Part shown: in pieces, positions 18,604-27,702 of the stretch | How positions within the stretch are numbered: position 1 is the first letter of the stretch | Layout of the letters: each line of letters opens with the position of its first letter | NCBI GenBank assembly: GCA_958295945.1 | Contig: OY282386.1 | Location: forward strand, 2,803,864 to 2,867,863 | Length of the DNA stretch: 64,000 bases | Reading direction: 5' to 3' | Source of the DNA: Candidatus Poribacteria bacterium | Lineage (GTDB): Bacteria > Poribacteria > WGA-4E > WGA-3G | Made by a program: the position numbers and the translations under genes | The notes under the pieces: generated by a model | Databases searched by the model: none | Told to the model about the DNA's origin: nothing | What the model saw: the letters and a program-made list of their open reading frames with translations, nothing else

Positions 18604-19974
18604 ATGTCCAAAAAAGGGAATCACCAACTACGAAACTTTGGGTTTGCACTGCTTCAAGGCACCTTCATGCGTATCAATCTTGCATTTGTAGATGCGTCGA
18701 CGGTACTTTCTGCTTTTGTGCATAGGCTCACCGGATCCAATTTCATGGTGGGTTTGACTGGCTCAATGATGACAGCCGGTTGGATGTGGCCCCAACTGTT
18801 GGTATCTAATCTCTTGGAACATCGTCAGCGTAAGATGCCATATTATGCAATCGGGATGGGTATCCGCGTGTTCGCGTGGTTGGCTATATTTTTTTGCACC
18901 GTAAGGATCGGTGGGCAAAATCCGATTCTACTCGCAGCCTGCTTTTTAGGATTTTACTTTTTATCTTCCTCAGCTATGGGAGTATCAACGCTTCCCTATA
19001 TGGACATCATCTCTAAATCTATAGTACCAAATCGGCGTGCGCGCTTTTTCAGTCTAAGACAAGTATTTGGTGGATTTTTCGGTATATGGGTTGGATTTTT
19101 TGTGCGTGCTGTGCTTGTAAAAGAGGATGAATTTAATGGTGTTTTTGGATGGATTACGCAAAGCTTCAGAACAATAACGATGTATATCATCAGTTCCATT
19201 TTTCAGATAGAGACTGAACTTGTGTTCCCATCAAATTACTCTGTCCTCTTTATCTGTTCTGTGCTTGCTGCCTTTCTATCTTTTATCAGTTTCTTGGGAA
19301 TACGTGAACCAATCCATCCTGTTAATGCGAAGCGTATACCTATGTGGGAGCACTTAAAACAAGGACCTCATTTCTTACGGACAGATATGAATTATCGTAG
19401 ATTTATATTTTTCCGCATCGGTTTGCACCTTGCTGGCATGGCAATCCCTTTCTACACACCGTATGCCTTGTATGAATTAGGTGTTCCCGAGTCAACAATA
19501 GGTTTTTTCATCGTATGTTCTGCTTTTAGCGGAGTTGTTTCAAATGCTATGTGGGGTTATATTGGAGAAAGATACGGAGTGCGTTGGCTACTGATTATCA
19601 CTGCTGGTTTGATGGCGTTTCCGCCAGCAATTGGGTTCTTTTCAGGTATAGTCCCGAAGACCTTCATATTACCTGCTTTTTTCTTCCTTTTTGCAATAAG
19701 TGGTGTATTATCAAACGGCATGATGGTTGGATTCATGGCGTATATGTTAAACATAGCACCCCCGCGCAGTCGTCCGAGTTATATCGGTTTTATGAATACT
19801 TTGTTATTACCTGCCAGTTTCGCATCTACGATTGGTGGATTACTCGTACCGCTTATCGGTCATCAAGGGTTGTTTGCATTATGTTTTTGTATTTGTCTTG
19901 TTGCCTTCCGCATCGCTACCGGATTGCAGGAGATTATGCATGAGGATGAGTTTGATGAGACTGATGAGGCATAG
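18604..19974 (+). CDS. MFS transporter
   Basis: 456 residues with about 11-12 hydrophobic helices and the MFS loop RRARFFSLRQ after helix 4. Helical pairs such as FFRIGLHLAGMAIPFYTPYA and LPAFFFLFAISGVLSNGM mark the second half. The soluble N-terminus is short and there is no signal peptide. The start ATG 18604 follows TTGAGGAGAGA. The family moves sugars, drugs or metabolites by proton symport; substrate cannot be deduced. It has no operon partner: 85 nt separate it from the FRG gene, which has its own promoter. Confidence 0.88.
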   Translation: MSKKGNHQLRNFGFALLQGTFMRINLAFVDASTVLSAFVHRLTGSNFMVGLTGSMMTAGWMWPQLLVSNLLEHRQRKMPYYAIGMGIRVFAWLAIFFCTVRIGGQNPILLAACFLGFYFLSSSAMGVSTLPYMDIISKSIVPNRRARFFSLRQVFGGFFGIWVGFFVRAVLVKEDEFNGVFGWITQSFRTITMYIISSIFQIETELVFPSNYSVLFICSVLAAFLSFISFLGIREPIHPVNAKRIPMWEHLKQGPHFLRTDMNYRRFIFFRIGLHLAGMAIPFYTPYALYELGVPESTIGFFIVCSAFSGVVSNAMWGYIGERYGVRWLLIITAGLMAFPPAIGFFSGIVPKTFILPAFFFLFAISGVLSNGMMVGFMAYMLNIAPPRSRPSYIGFMNTLLLPASFASTIGGLLVPLIGHQGLFALCFCICLVAFRIATGLQEIMHEDEFDETDEA

Positions 19975-19993
19975 GGTTGGGTTCGCAATATCG

Positions 19994-20022
19994 TTGCATT
20001 CTATTGTTAATTATGATATTAT
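19994..20022 (+). promoter_or_regulatory. Sigma-70 promoter of the FRG/TPR pair
   Basis: TTGCAT (19994-19999), 17-nt spacer, TATTAT (20017-20022), 38 nt before the ATG at 20060. Confidence 0.6.
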
Positions 20023-20059
20023 GTTGAAACAAGATAATTAGTAATGTAAAGTGAAGTGA

Positions 20060-20758
20060 ATGCACAAACCTCGTACAGTCAATGGAATACTCAGAAAAAT
20101 AGAAGAAAAAGTAGATACTGGGGAATATCTGTACCGTGGTGAACCTGAACATTATCAGGAAAAACCTTATTATAGAAAGGTCTCCTCAAACTTGTATCGC
20201 GTCTTTTTGGAGGATAAAGAATTTGATGTTGAAGATGAACAATTTGATATAGAAGTAGTCCAACGGGAAATGTTAGAAATTGCCAAACCTTTTATCCGTA
20301 AGACATATAGTGAGATTGAATGCCTTGCAGAAGTTCAGCATTACGGTGGTAAAACTAACCTAATTGATTTTTCAGAAGACTATCTAATTGCACTTTACAT
20401 GGCGTGCAACAGTTCTCTTGATAAAAACGGTAGAGTTATCACACAAAGAATTGAATTAATAGATTCTTACATTAAAAACCCGTATGAACCAATGAATCGT
20501 GTCATTGCACAGAAGAGTGTATTTGTTAGACATCCTGATGGTTTTATTCAACTGAACGACGAAGATGTAATCAATATTCCAGCAGTCCTCAAAATACCGA
20601 TGCAGGAACATCTAAAAAAGGCACACGGTATTTATACCGAATCTGTTTACAATGATATCCATGGATTTATTCGACACCAAAGCCTTAAACTGGAAACCTA
20701 TAGAATGACTTATAAAGGTTTATCACAAGAGCAGAAGGGAGATTCAGAAAATGGCTAA
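20060..20758 (+). CDS. FRG-domain protein
   Basis: 232 residues. The conserved FRG features are present in order: YLYRGEPEHY (residues about 22-31), AEVQHYGGKTNLIDFSEDY (near 90-110) and LIALYMACNSS. FRG domains occur in prokaryotic genes of uncertain function, often in defence islands or beside phage genes. The gene overlaps the following TPR gene by 8 nt, so the two are translationally coupled and probably cooperate. There is no signal peptide, so it is cytosolic. No catalytic role is established for the family. Confidence 0.85.
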   Translation: MHKPRTVNGILRKIEEKVDTGEYLYRGEPEHYQEKPYYRKVSSNLYRVFLEDKEFDVEDEQFDIEVVQREMLEIAKPFIRKTYSEIECLAEVQHYGGKTNLIDFSEDYLIALYMACNSSLDKNGRVITQRIELIDSYIKNPYEPMNRVIAQKSVFVRHPDGFIQLNDEDVINIPAVLKIPMQEHLKKAHGIYTESVYNDIHGFIRHQSLKLETYRMTYKGLSQEQKGDSENG

Positions 20759-21518
20759 CAAAGCAAAAATGGCACACTATGAAGAAGCCGTTAAGCATTT
20801 TAGTAGAGCTATTGAACTGAGCCCCGGTTTTGCTATGCCCTACATCTATCAAGGCGAGGTGTACCATAAAATGGATAAATTTGAAGAAGCAATTACTGAC
20901 TTTACCGATGCAATTTTCTGGACTCGGAAACCTGCAAGGGCATATTTTGGTCGTGGAATGGCACACGGTGCTAACGGGGATATTGACAAGGCAATTGAAG
21001 ATTTTACAAAGGCGATTCAACATGATCCTGACTATGCAGAGGCATATTTCCATCGCGGGAATTCTTATGTGATTAAAGACGAGTTTGACAATGCCATAGA
21101 AGACTGCGACAAAGTTATCCAACTTAATCCTGATCTTACTGATGCTTATCTGGTTCGCGGTAACGCTTACAGCAGCAAGGACGAGATTGACTTAGCCATT
21201 ATGGACTATAGCAAGGTTATTAGACTTAAGCCGGATTATGTTGATGCTTATATCACCCGTGGCAACGCATATAACAATAAGGCAGATATTGACAAAGCAG
21301 TTAAAGACTTTACTATGGCGATTCAATATGAGGCAAACTGTGCCCAAGCTTACTACAGTCGCGGTACTGTTTTTGCTATAAATAAAAAGACTGACCTCGC
21401 TATCACAGACTTTGACAAGTCAATAAGTCTTGAACCTAGTAGACTGTCCACACTAATTTTGCGGGTAAATATCGCGATTCGGAGATCGCTCCTACTGAAT
21501 ATAGCTCTGTCATTGTAG
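20751..21518 (+). CDS. TPR protein truncated at its 3' end by a MITE
   Basis: The genuine part is about 229 residues holding roughly six tetratricopeptide repeats (for example AYFHRGNSYVIKDEFDNAIE, AYLVRGNAYSSKDEIDLAIM). At 21436-21438 the frame runs into MITE 1 and the last 27 codons are read from repeat DNA. If the TA-bounded chain 21439-23234 is set aside, the flanks join at one TA. The frame then continues for about 10 codons to a TAA at 23264-23266, suggesting the original end. TPR proteins mediate protein contacts; here the partner is probably the FRG protein, whose gene overlaps by 8 nt. Loss of only the end may leave function intact. Confidence 0.85.
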   Translation: MANKAKMAHYEEAVKHFSRAIELSPGFAMPYIYQGEVYHKMDKFEEAITDFTDAIFWTRKPARAYFGRGMAHGANGDIDKAIEDFTKAIQHDPDYAEAYFHRGNSYVIKDEFDNAIEDCDKVIQLNPDLTDAYLVRGNAYSSKDEIDLAIMDYSKVIRLKPDYVDAYITRGNAYNNKADIDKAVKDFTMAIQYEANCAQAYYSRGTVFAINKKTDLAITDFDKSISLEPSRLSTLILRVNIAIRRSLLLNIALSL

Positions 21519-21577
21519 GAGGGAACTCCGATTCCCGATTTCTTTGGCAATTCATAATTTTAGTGTAGACGCTCTAC
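21439..21577. mobile_element. IS630-type MITE 1
   Basis: 139 bp with ends GTAGACTGTCCACAC and its inverse (GTGTAGACGCTCTAC), flanked on each side by TA (21437-21438, 21578-21579). The interior carries the ATCGCGATTCGGAGATCG / GGAACTCCGATTCCCGAT hairpin. It shares roughly its first 100 bp with MITE 3. Non-coding; it would be mobilised by the adjacent IS630 transposase. Confidence 0.92.
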
Positions 21578-21579
21578 TA

Positions 21580-22825
21580 GTAGACTGTCCACACTAAAAT
21601 TGTGGGTATAAGCGTTTCAATCGGATGCGAGCATCATCCGTTGTCCATTGCCAGTCTACTTGCTTCGCTTCACCATTTCGTCTTTTTTCCCAAGCTTGTG
21701 TCTCTCGTCGTAGTGTTTCTATATCAGGGATGCGACGACCTAAACATTGTCGTGTTAGCACGCTAAGTTCTATCTCAGCAATATTCAACCAACTTCCATG
21801 TTTGGGCGTATACACGATTTCTAAACGAGCACATAAACGGCGTGCTTCCGCTGCTGGAAACGCTTTATACAAGGATGAAACTTTATGTGTATTCAGATTA
21901 TCACAAACTAAAATCACTCGTTTTGCTTTCGGATACACCTCGTCTAATAGCACCTTTACCTCTTGTGCCCAATCCACCGCAGTCCGACGCTCACGCACAG
22001 ACACGCCTCTCCACCCCGTTAGTGCTTCTGTGAATATGAAAAGTTGTGCTGTGCCATTGCGTCTATATTCATTATCTACACGCTTGACTTGACCCGGTTT
22101 GAGGGGGCACGGCTCGCGAATATCATCCCTCAACGTTACAGGTTGTTCATCCATATTCACAACCGGCACATCTGTGTCTAAAGGTTTCTGATAGAGATCA
22201 AGCACTTCTTCCATTGCTGCGACAAACTCAGCATTTTCGGTGGGTGGGATTACCCATTGTTCCACCAGGTGTGGCTTTAGTTCGTTTTTTTTAGCGTCTG
22301 GCGCACTGTTTCAGAACAAATACTCTCAACGATTTCAAGCTTCACGAATTCCGAAGCAAGAAGACGAAGGGACCACCTGCTATAGCCTTCAGGCGGTTCG
22401 CTACAACTCAACGCAATCAGACGCGCTTCTGCTTCACCATCCAACTTTCGAGGACACGGAGGTGTTTTGCGGTGCACTCGATCCAACGCTCCCGATAAAC
22501 CCTTTTCTACAAAACGATGCCGCACATTGTAAACCGTCTGCTCATGACACGAGTAAGCTTCAGCTATCTGCTTATCAGTCCAGCGAGGACCATTTACATC
22601 GGATTTCAATAAGATGTGTGCATGCCTGATCTTATACGCTTTATTTTCTCCTTTACTTATATACTTGTTTAGTTCTTCACGCTCAATATCAGTTAATTCA
22701 ACTATATATTTCTTTTTCAAGAGACTATTCCTTAAAGAAGTATTTAGGGACATTCTAAAAGAAATACGTCTGTTTGGCAAGTTTTATTGAAGAATATACC
22801 TATAATTTTAGTGTAGACACTCCAC
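21580..22825 (-). mobile_element. IS630-family insertion sequence
   Basis: 1246 bp between inverted ends GTAGACTGTCCACACTAAAA and its imperfect inverse (GTGTAGACACTCCAC). It is flanked by TA at 21578-21579 and 22826-22827, the target duplication of IS630/Tc1-mariner elements. It carries one transposase in two frames on the minus strand. It is probably still able to move itself and the four MITEs that share its ends. Confidence 0.95.
21594..22753 (-). CDS. IS630 transposase (two frames joined by programmed -1 frameshift)
   Basis: The N-terminal frame (from ATG 22753, ending 22277) has the HTH region RHAHILLKSDVNGPRWTDKQ and TVYNVRHRFVEKGLSGALDR. The C-terminal frame (to 21594) has the DDE/DDD catalytic core: VVNMDEQP, ILVCDNLNTH and PKHGSWLNIAEIELS. 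The shift falls on an A8 run (complement of T8 at 22286-22293) in the order expected for a -1 slip, giving TLKKNELK across the junction, as known for many IS630 transposases. Fusion length is near 390 residues, normal for the family. The TTG at 22780 is a less likely start. Confidence 0.93.
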
Positions 22826-22827
22826 TA

Positions 22828-22963
22828 GTAGACTGTCCACACTAAAATTGTGAATCGCCAAAGAAATCGGGAATCGGAGTTCCCGCCTACCATAAGCAGT
22901 CCATCGGTAGGAGCGATCTCCGAATCGCGATATTTACCTATAAAATAAGAGTGGACACTCCAC
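22828..22963. mobile_element. IS630-type MITE 2 (inverted interior)
   Basis: 136 bp, ends GTAGACTGTCCACAC and GTGGACACTCCAC, TA on both sides (22826-22827, 22964-22965). The interior is the reverse complement of the MITE 1/3 interior (AATCGGGAATCGGAGTTCCC, then CGATCTCCGAATCGCGAT). Non-coding. Confidence 0.9.
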
Positions 22964-22965
22964 TA

Positions 22966-23104
22966 GTAGACTGTCCACACTAATTTTGCGGGTAAATATC
23001 GCGATTCGGAGATCGCTCCTACTGAATATAGCTCTGTCATTGTAGGAGGGAACTCCGATTCCCGATTTATTTTGCGATCCACAATTTTAGTGTGGACAGT
23101 CTAC
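22966..23104. mobile_element. IS630-type MITE 3
   Basis: 139 bp, ends GTAGACTGTCCACAC and GTGTGGACAGTCTAC, the best-matched pair in the chain. TA flanks at 22964-22965 and 23105-23106. Nearly identical to MITE 1 over its first 100 bp, so the two are recent copies. Confidence 0.92.
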
Positions 23105-23106
23105 TA

Positions 23107-23232
23107 GTAAATTGTCCAGACTAAAATTGTAGGTCGGGTAGAGGCACGAAACCCGACTTTATTGATGATAAATGGGTGCATGTCGGGTTTCGTGCCTCTA
23201 CCCGACGGACAATGTAAGAGTAGACACTCCAC
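23107..23232. mobile_element. IS630-type MITE 4 (different interior)
   Basis: 126 bp with ends GTAAATTGTCCAGAC and GTAGACACTCCAC, TA flanks at 23105-23106 and 23233-23234. The interior is a different palindrome, GTCGGGTAGAGGCACGAAAC repeated inverted as GTTTCGTGCCTCTACCCGAC in part, so ends are conserved while the cargo hairpin has been swapped. Confidence 0.85.
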
Positions 23233-23258
23233 TAGAACTCGCTTTTACAAAAACATAA

Positions 23259-25673
23259 TTAGGTAACCAATTTCTCTGTGAGATCTTTTAGCATATCCTC
23301 TAAATCATCACCAAAGAGTTGAATGGCTCTTGTGACACCGCCGCGCTGTGCAAAAGGTGTGTACTCAAAATCACTTATTTGAAAACCGAGTGTTGTGGCA
23401 ATGTATTCCTGAATCCATTTGAGCCAGTAGACTTGTTCTGGCGTGAAGTTTTTACTCTCTAACCATTCTTCAAATTTTCGGTTAACTGTTGTGCTAAACG
23501 GTTCTAAAATACGAGTATACTCCATCGCAAATCGCACCAGCGAGATGAGGTCTGTCTGTCGTTTTGTGGATCCGCGAACATTCTCTTGTGACCTTCTTCT
23601 ATAAGCCATCCATAATGACTCACGACTGAGACTGCTGGAATGTTCCTGCAATGCCTCTTCCAACTCTTTTATGTTCTCATCAGTCAGTGTGCCTTGTGCT
23701 TCTGGACGTTCACACAAAATTTGTAACGCTGGCAATTCATCCATGTGTTCATTGATAAACCGTTTGAAGTCGTGAATCACTGTAGCTGCTTGTGCAAAAC
23801 TTTCAGGCTCAAATCCTGTTTCAATAACTCTGTCTCTGCTTACATCATCCATGAGTTGGTTAGGGTCTCTTTGTGGCGGACCATTTGGATCAGCCGTAGA
23901 TGGTTCACCTATGCGTGATTGTGAATCGATTTTGATGGATTCACACACACCGACAGCATCAACGATAATGAAGTGTGTTTTGGTGGTCGCATCGCTTGTG
24001 ACGGTTCGTAGATCATCTGGACTAATTGTCCGCACACCACGTCCGATCATCTGCTCAAAATACCCACTTGAACGGACAGCACGCATAAAAAGTAGACACT
24101 CCAGCGGTTTGATATCGGTACCTGTAGAAATCATGTCAACACTCACAGCGATTCGCGGATAGAATTGTGTGCGAAATTGCCTGATCAGATCCTCAGGTTT
24201 ATCGCTTGTGTAGGTGATCTTTTGGCAAAAATCATCGCCTCTTGCAAAAACATCTCGGACGACATGGACGACATCCTCTGCATGGGAGTCATCTTTGGCA
24301 AAGATAAGCGTTTTGGGAACAGTTTGCCTGCTCGGAAAGAGATCGGTGAAGAGGCTATCCTTGAAAGTCTGAATCACTGTGCGAATCTGGTCTTCAGCAA
24401 CGACCTCCCGATCTAACTGATTTCCTGTATACGTTTCATCTTCTTCTAATTCCTCCCAGTTAAGTTGCCGAGTATCTCTATCCCGTCTTGCAACATAATT
24501 CCCCTTACCTACTGTGCTACCGATTTCTGTAATTTCTGTTTTAATCCGATAAACGTAATAACCGACATTTACACCGTCTTGAATAGCCTGCTCGTGGCGG
24601 TATTCATAGACAAGATTCTGATTGAAAAAGTTGAGCGTTTGTGAGTATGGTGTAGCAGTGAGACCGAGAATGAATGCGTCGAAGTATTCTAATACGTGCC
24701 GCCACTTACCGTAGATAGAGCGGTGACATTCATCAACAATAATAAGGTCAAATGTATCAATAGGAATGTTTGGGTTATAGGTGACTTCTTGTGGAGGCGA
24801 ATCTTCTGTTTCATGTTCAAAATCGGAACTTTCCTCATCGTCCGATTCATAGTCGTGTTCATCTTTCAGCATTGCGTAGAGACGTTGGATAGTGGAAATA
24901 CAGACCTTACTTATTGGATCAATTGCGTTACTCGTAAGGTGTTGAACATTGTAGAGGTCAGTGAATTTCCTGACATCATCGGGAGTTGTGTAATTTTGAA
25001 ACTCACGGAGTGCTTGTCTACCGAGATTATTGCGGTCTACGAGAAAGAGAATACGTCTGACGTTAGCAAATTTGATGAGTCGGTATATGCTGCTGACAGC
25101 AGTATACGTTTTGCCGCTCCCTATTGCCATCTGAATTAAGGCGCGTGGACGAGATTCTGTTAAGGATTTTTCAAGTTCAGTGATTGCGTCAAACTGGCAA
25201 TCCCAGAGATTACCTTGTTCTAATGGAGGTAAATCATCTTTGAGTCTCTGCCGAAGGGTTCTGGGAGTGAGGGCACCCCTGAGTGCCTCTGGTGTATGGA
25301 ATGTAAATATTGACCGGGAACGGGAGTCCGGGTCGCGCTTATCCTGAAAATAGGTCTCAATGCCGGTAGATGCGAATAAAAAGGGGCACCCCTGCAATGT
25401 TGGCAAGGTTTCCGGGAGACTGGCGTGATACCGTTCTGCTTGCTGGAGCGGTCCACTTATCGTAGTGCCCTCTGGTTTTGCTTCTACAATGCCAACTGCA
25501 ACTTCGTTGATAAAAAGAAGGTAATCAGCACGCTGATCATCTTGCAACGAATATTCTCGGACAGCAACACCGGGAGAGGCATCAGTTTCCCGTTCTGCGT
25601 AATTCTGGACCTGCCATCCAGATTCTTCCAGCATGCCATCAATGGTCTGACGTGCTACGCGTTCGGGTGTCAT
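23259..25673 (-). CDS. Orphan HsdR-like restriction helicase (EcoEI R type)
   Basis: 804 residues. The N-terminus resembles the type I R-subunit nuclease (RADYLLFINEVAVGIVEAKP, a D...EAK pattern near residue 50-68). The helicase follows: Walker A AIGSGKT near 185, DECHRSIYGKWR near 315, LTATP near 340, then TGTDIKPLECLLFMRAVRS and QMIGRGVRT. This is the shorter EcoEI-type HsdR, unrelated in detail to the HsdR at 6531. No hsdM or hsdS accompanies it, so it may be a remnant or a stand-alone defence helicase-nuclease. It converges on the TPR gene, whose original stop lay within a few bases of its own. Confidence 0.88.
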   Translation of the reverse strand: MTPERVARQTIDGMLEESGWQVQNYAERETDASPGVAVREYSLQDDQRADYLLFINEVAVGIVEAKPEGTTISGPLQQAERYHASLPETLPTLQGCPFLFASTGIETYFQDKRDPDSRSRSIFTFHTPEALRGALTPRTLRQRLKDDLPPLEQGNLWDCQFDAITELEKSLTESRPRALIQMAIGSGKTYTAVSSIYRLIKFANVRRILFLVDRNNLGRQALREFQNYTTPDDVRKFTDLYNVQHLTSNAIDPISKVCISTIQRLYAMLKDEHDYESDDEESSDFEHETEDSPPQEVTYNPNIPIDTFDLIIVDECHRSIYGKWRHVLEYFDAFILGLTATPYSQTLNFFNQNLVYEYRHEQAIQDGVNVGYYVYRIKTEITEIGSTVGKGNYVARRDRDTRQLNWEELEEDETYTGNQLDREVVAEDQIRTVIQTFKDSLFTDLFPSRQTVPKTLIFAKDDSHAEDVVHVVRDVFARGDDFCQKITYTSDKPEDLIRQFRTQFYPRIAVSVDMISTGTDIKPLECLLFMRAVRSSGYFEQMIGRGVRTISPDDLRTVTSDATTKTHFIIVDAVGVCESIKIDSQSRIGEPSTADPNGPPQRDPNQLMDDVSRDRVIETGFEPESFAQAATVIHDFKRFINEHMDELPALQILCERPEAQGTLTDENIKELEEALQEHSSSLSRESLWMAYRRRSQENVRGSTKRQTDLISLVRFAMEYTRILEPFSTTVNRKFEEWLESKNFTPEQVYWLKWIQEYIATTLGFQISDFEYTPFAQRGGVTRAIQLFGDDLEDMLKDLTEKLVT

Positions 25674-25732
25674 ATAATTTTGTACGATGGAACGGGTACT
25701 GAGACTCGTTCCATCGTTATTCTGTGTAGCAG

Positions 25733-26488
25733 TTAAACATTACACACATCATAGGCGTGTTGCATTGCCTCAAAAGCATCACCCTTGGGGCTAAACTCGT
25801 GTCCGACATATAGATCATAGTCAGTGTTTGCAATGGCACGCATGACAGCAGGATAATATATTTCTTGTTCATCATCAAGGTCACGGCGACCCGGGTTTCC
25901 TGCCGTATGGAAGTGTCCAATATATTCAATATAATCGGTGATATTGCGAATGAGGTCACCTTCCATAATCTGCATGTGGTAGATGTCGTGGAGCAGCAGT
26001 GCCCGCGGTGAACCGACACCTTTACATACCTCAACACCCCACTCAGTCTTATCACACTGATAATCGGGATGGTTGACTTTGCTGTTGAGCAGTTCAACGC
26101 AGAGGTTAACGCCTTTCTCCTCAGCAGCTTTTGTCACCCGCGATAGTCCGGCTATCGTGTTATCACGACCTTCCTCTTCGGATCTACCTTCTCGGTTACC
26201 AGAAAAACAGATAAGACCGGGGATGTCGTTTTCCGCTGCGATGTCAATATTTTTGTGCAATTCATCTTCAATTCTGTCGTGATTGCTCGGATCGTTCAAG
26301 CCGGATGGAAGGGACGAATGTCCAACAATGATTGCAACCCGCATTCCATTATCTTGAACAACGGGCCAGAGATCAGCAGGTAGCATCTCAACCGATTTGT
26401 ATCCGATTTCTGCGGCTTTTTTGATGACATCTTCCGGCTCTCTATCACGCCGGAAACCGCCAAAACAGATGGATTGATTAATTGGCAT
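25733..26488 (-). CDS. Sugar phosphate isomerase/epimerase family (hydroxypyruvate isomerase-like)
   Basis: 251 residues of the xylose isomerase-like TIM-barrel family. Metal-ligand segments seen are CVELLNSK (Glu), LLHDIYHMQ (Asp-x2-His), IGHFHTAGNPGR (His) and YVGHEFSP (Glu), the pattern of hydroxypyruvate isomerase and related sugar epimerases. The start ATG 26488 follows GAGAAAGAATT. No signal peptide. It stands alone on the minus strand. The exact substrate (hydroxypyruvate, tagatose or inositol derivative) cannot be told. Confidence 0.88.
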   Translation of the reverse strand: MPINQSICFGGFRRDREPEDVIKKAAEIGYKSVEMLPADLWPVVQDNGMRVAIIVGHSSLPSGLNDPSNHDRIEDELHKNIDIAAENDIPGLICFSGNREGRSEEEGRDNTIAGLSRVTKAAEEKGVNLCVELLNSKVNHPDYQCDKTEWGVEVCKGVGSPRALLLHDIYHMQIMEGDLIRNITDYIEYIGHFHTAGNPGRRDLDDEQEIYYPAVMRAIANTDYDLYVGHEFSPKGDAFEAMQHAYDVCNV

Positions 26489-26580
26489 AATTCTTTCTCA
26501 CTTTGTAAAAATCAAATGGTTGATAAATATGATTGTAAAAATCAAATGTGTTAATTACTATTGATAGGTACGTGTTCTAA

Positions 26581-26670
26581 TACCAAATTAACCTAAATCG
26601 TAGTGGCAGGGTTCCCCTGCCCGCCCGTGTTCTCGGCATCGAAAACAGGACAAATCTCGTTAATTTGGTA
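26581..26670. mobile_element. MITE, TACCAAATTAAC family, copy 1
   Basis: 90 bp with inverted ends TACCAAATTAAC...GTTAATTTGGTA and a GC-rich interior (CAGGGTTCCCCTGCCCGCCC). A second copy of identical length, inverted, lies at 52231-52320. It occupies most of what is notable in the 315-nt gap 26489-26803; the remainder shows nothing recognisable. Confidence 0.85.
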
Positions 26671-26803
26671 TAAGCACGCCGCTGAAAGGTTAGTGTTAAG
26701 TGATTTGGGGCATAATGAGTGTTCCTGGCCTTGAGCATTATAGAGTTGACGTTGGCAGTATGTACAGACACGTTATCCGCGGTGCTAACTCAACCTATAG
26801 GCG

Positions 26804-27295
26804 TTAATCCGGAGTGTTCGGCTTATTACCCTTAATGATTTTCAAATTCGTTAAGGCTTCATCGTTTGAAATGCCAAGGGAGCTGTGATAGATGAGCGGT
26901 TGATTTGTAGATTCACCGTTTTTCCCTTGCAAATTTGCATTCACGAGAGAGCTCTTAATTGGTGTTCCTACAACTTTATAACCGATTTTAGCTGCTATAA
27001 CGAAATATGCGGTTGTCTGGTAGATTACACCATCAGTCAATGCGTCATACCCAGGTCCGGCATTTTCGATGGCTCGATCAACGGCTTCTTTTAGGTTAGG
27101 TGTTCCAAATGGAATAATGAATATCCACACCTCATCAACACCTTCTACACGTGACCCCATCGCCTCCGTTGGGATTTGTAGTTGCGTATTCTTTGAAGAT
27201 ATTACAGTAAAGTCAATCATGCGCCGACTACATCCAGTAGCCAATAGGGTCAACAAGAGGACACACGTAATCGTAATTTTGCCTTTAAGGATCAT
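26804..27295 (-). CDS. Hypothetical lipoprotein
   Basis: 163 residues. The signal peptide ends in lipobox LATGC near residue 22, so the mature protein is lipid-anchored. A central segment (WIFIIPFGTPNLKEAVDRA, then YDALTDGVIYQTTAYFVIAA) resembles small envelope lipoproteins in which a TRL-like or GYDALT domain follows the lipobox, but I cannot name a family with confidence. Ribosome-binding site AAAGGAGATTCA lies upstream on the minus strand. It stands alone, with 400 nt of non-coding DNA before the next gene. Confidence 0.75.
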   Translation of the reverse strand: MILKGKITITCVLLLTLLATGCSRRMIDFTVISSKNTQLQIPTEAMGSRVEGVDEVWIFIIPFGTPNLKEAVDRAIENAGPGYDALTDGVIYQTTAYFVIAAKIGYKVVGTPIKSSLVNANLQGKNGESTNQPLIYHSSLGISNDEALTNLKIIKGNKPNTPD

Positions 27296-27525
27296 TGAAT
27301 CTCCTTTTAATTTTGTGGTTTTCCATAAAGAGTATCTTCACAAACTGCCCGTATAAATCGACGCAGAATGTGATTATGACATTTGACAGGACTATATCAA
27401 ATGCCCTTTAAATTAGATTGTTATTAGATCGCAAATCTTGTTTTAGAAAGTGGTCTAAACTTCCAATTGCGGTACATTTATAGTCAACTTTGAAAGCAAA
27501 GGCACCCAATTTCTGTAGGGTCGAT

Positions 27526-27567
27526 CTCCGATTCACGACAAACCTCACTGATAGTCGTGAATCGGAG
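27526..27567. repeat. REP-like hairpin in a 407-nt gap
   Basis: CTCCGATTCACGAC (27526-27539) pairs with GTCGTGAATCGGAG (27554-27567), a 14-bp stem with 14-nt loop, related to the GGAACTCCGATTCC hairpin family. The rest of 27296-27702 is AT-rich and shows no gene. Confidence 0.75.
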
Positions 27568-27702
27568 TCCCGCGAACATCTCAAAATATCCAGTTAATTC
27601 TAAAGTGACTTTAGCAATTTTAAATTACTATAAAATTAAAATTATGTTCTAAATTGAACACGTGAAATCTGATAAAGCATTAAGTTACGTGTCTACGCAT
27701 TA

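Noticed and set aside
20685-21122. 145-codon minus-strand frame over the TPR gene
   Set aside because: Shadow of repeated TPR codons; hydrophobic Cys/Phe-rich runs are typical of antisense TPR.
24696-25139. 147-codon plus-strand frame antisense to the orphan HsdR
   Set aside because: Opposes conserved helicase motifs; no evidence of its own.
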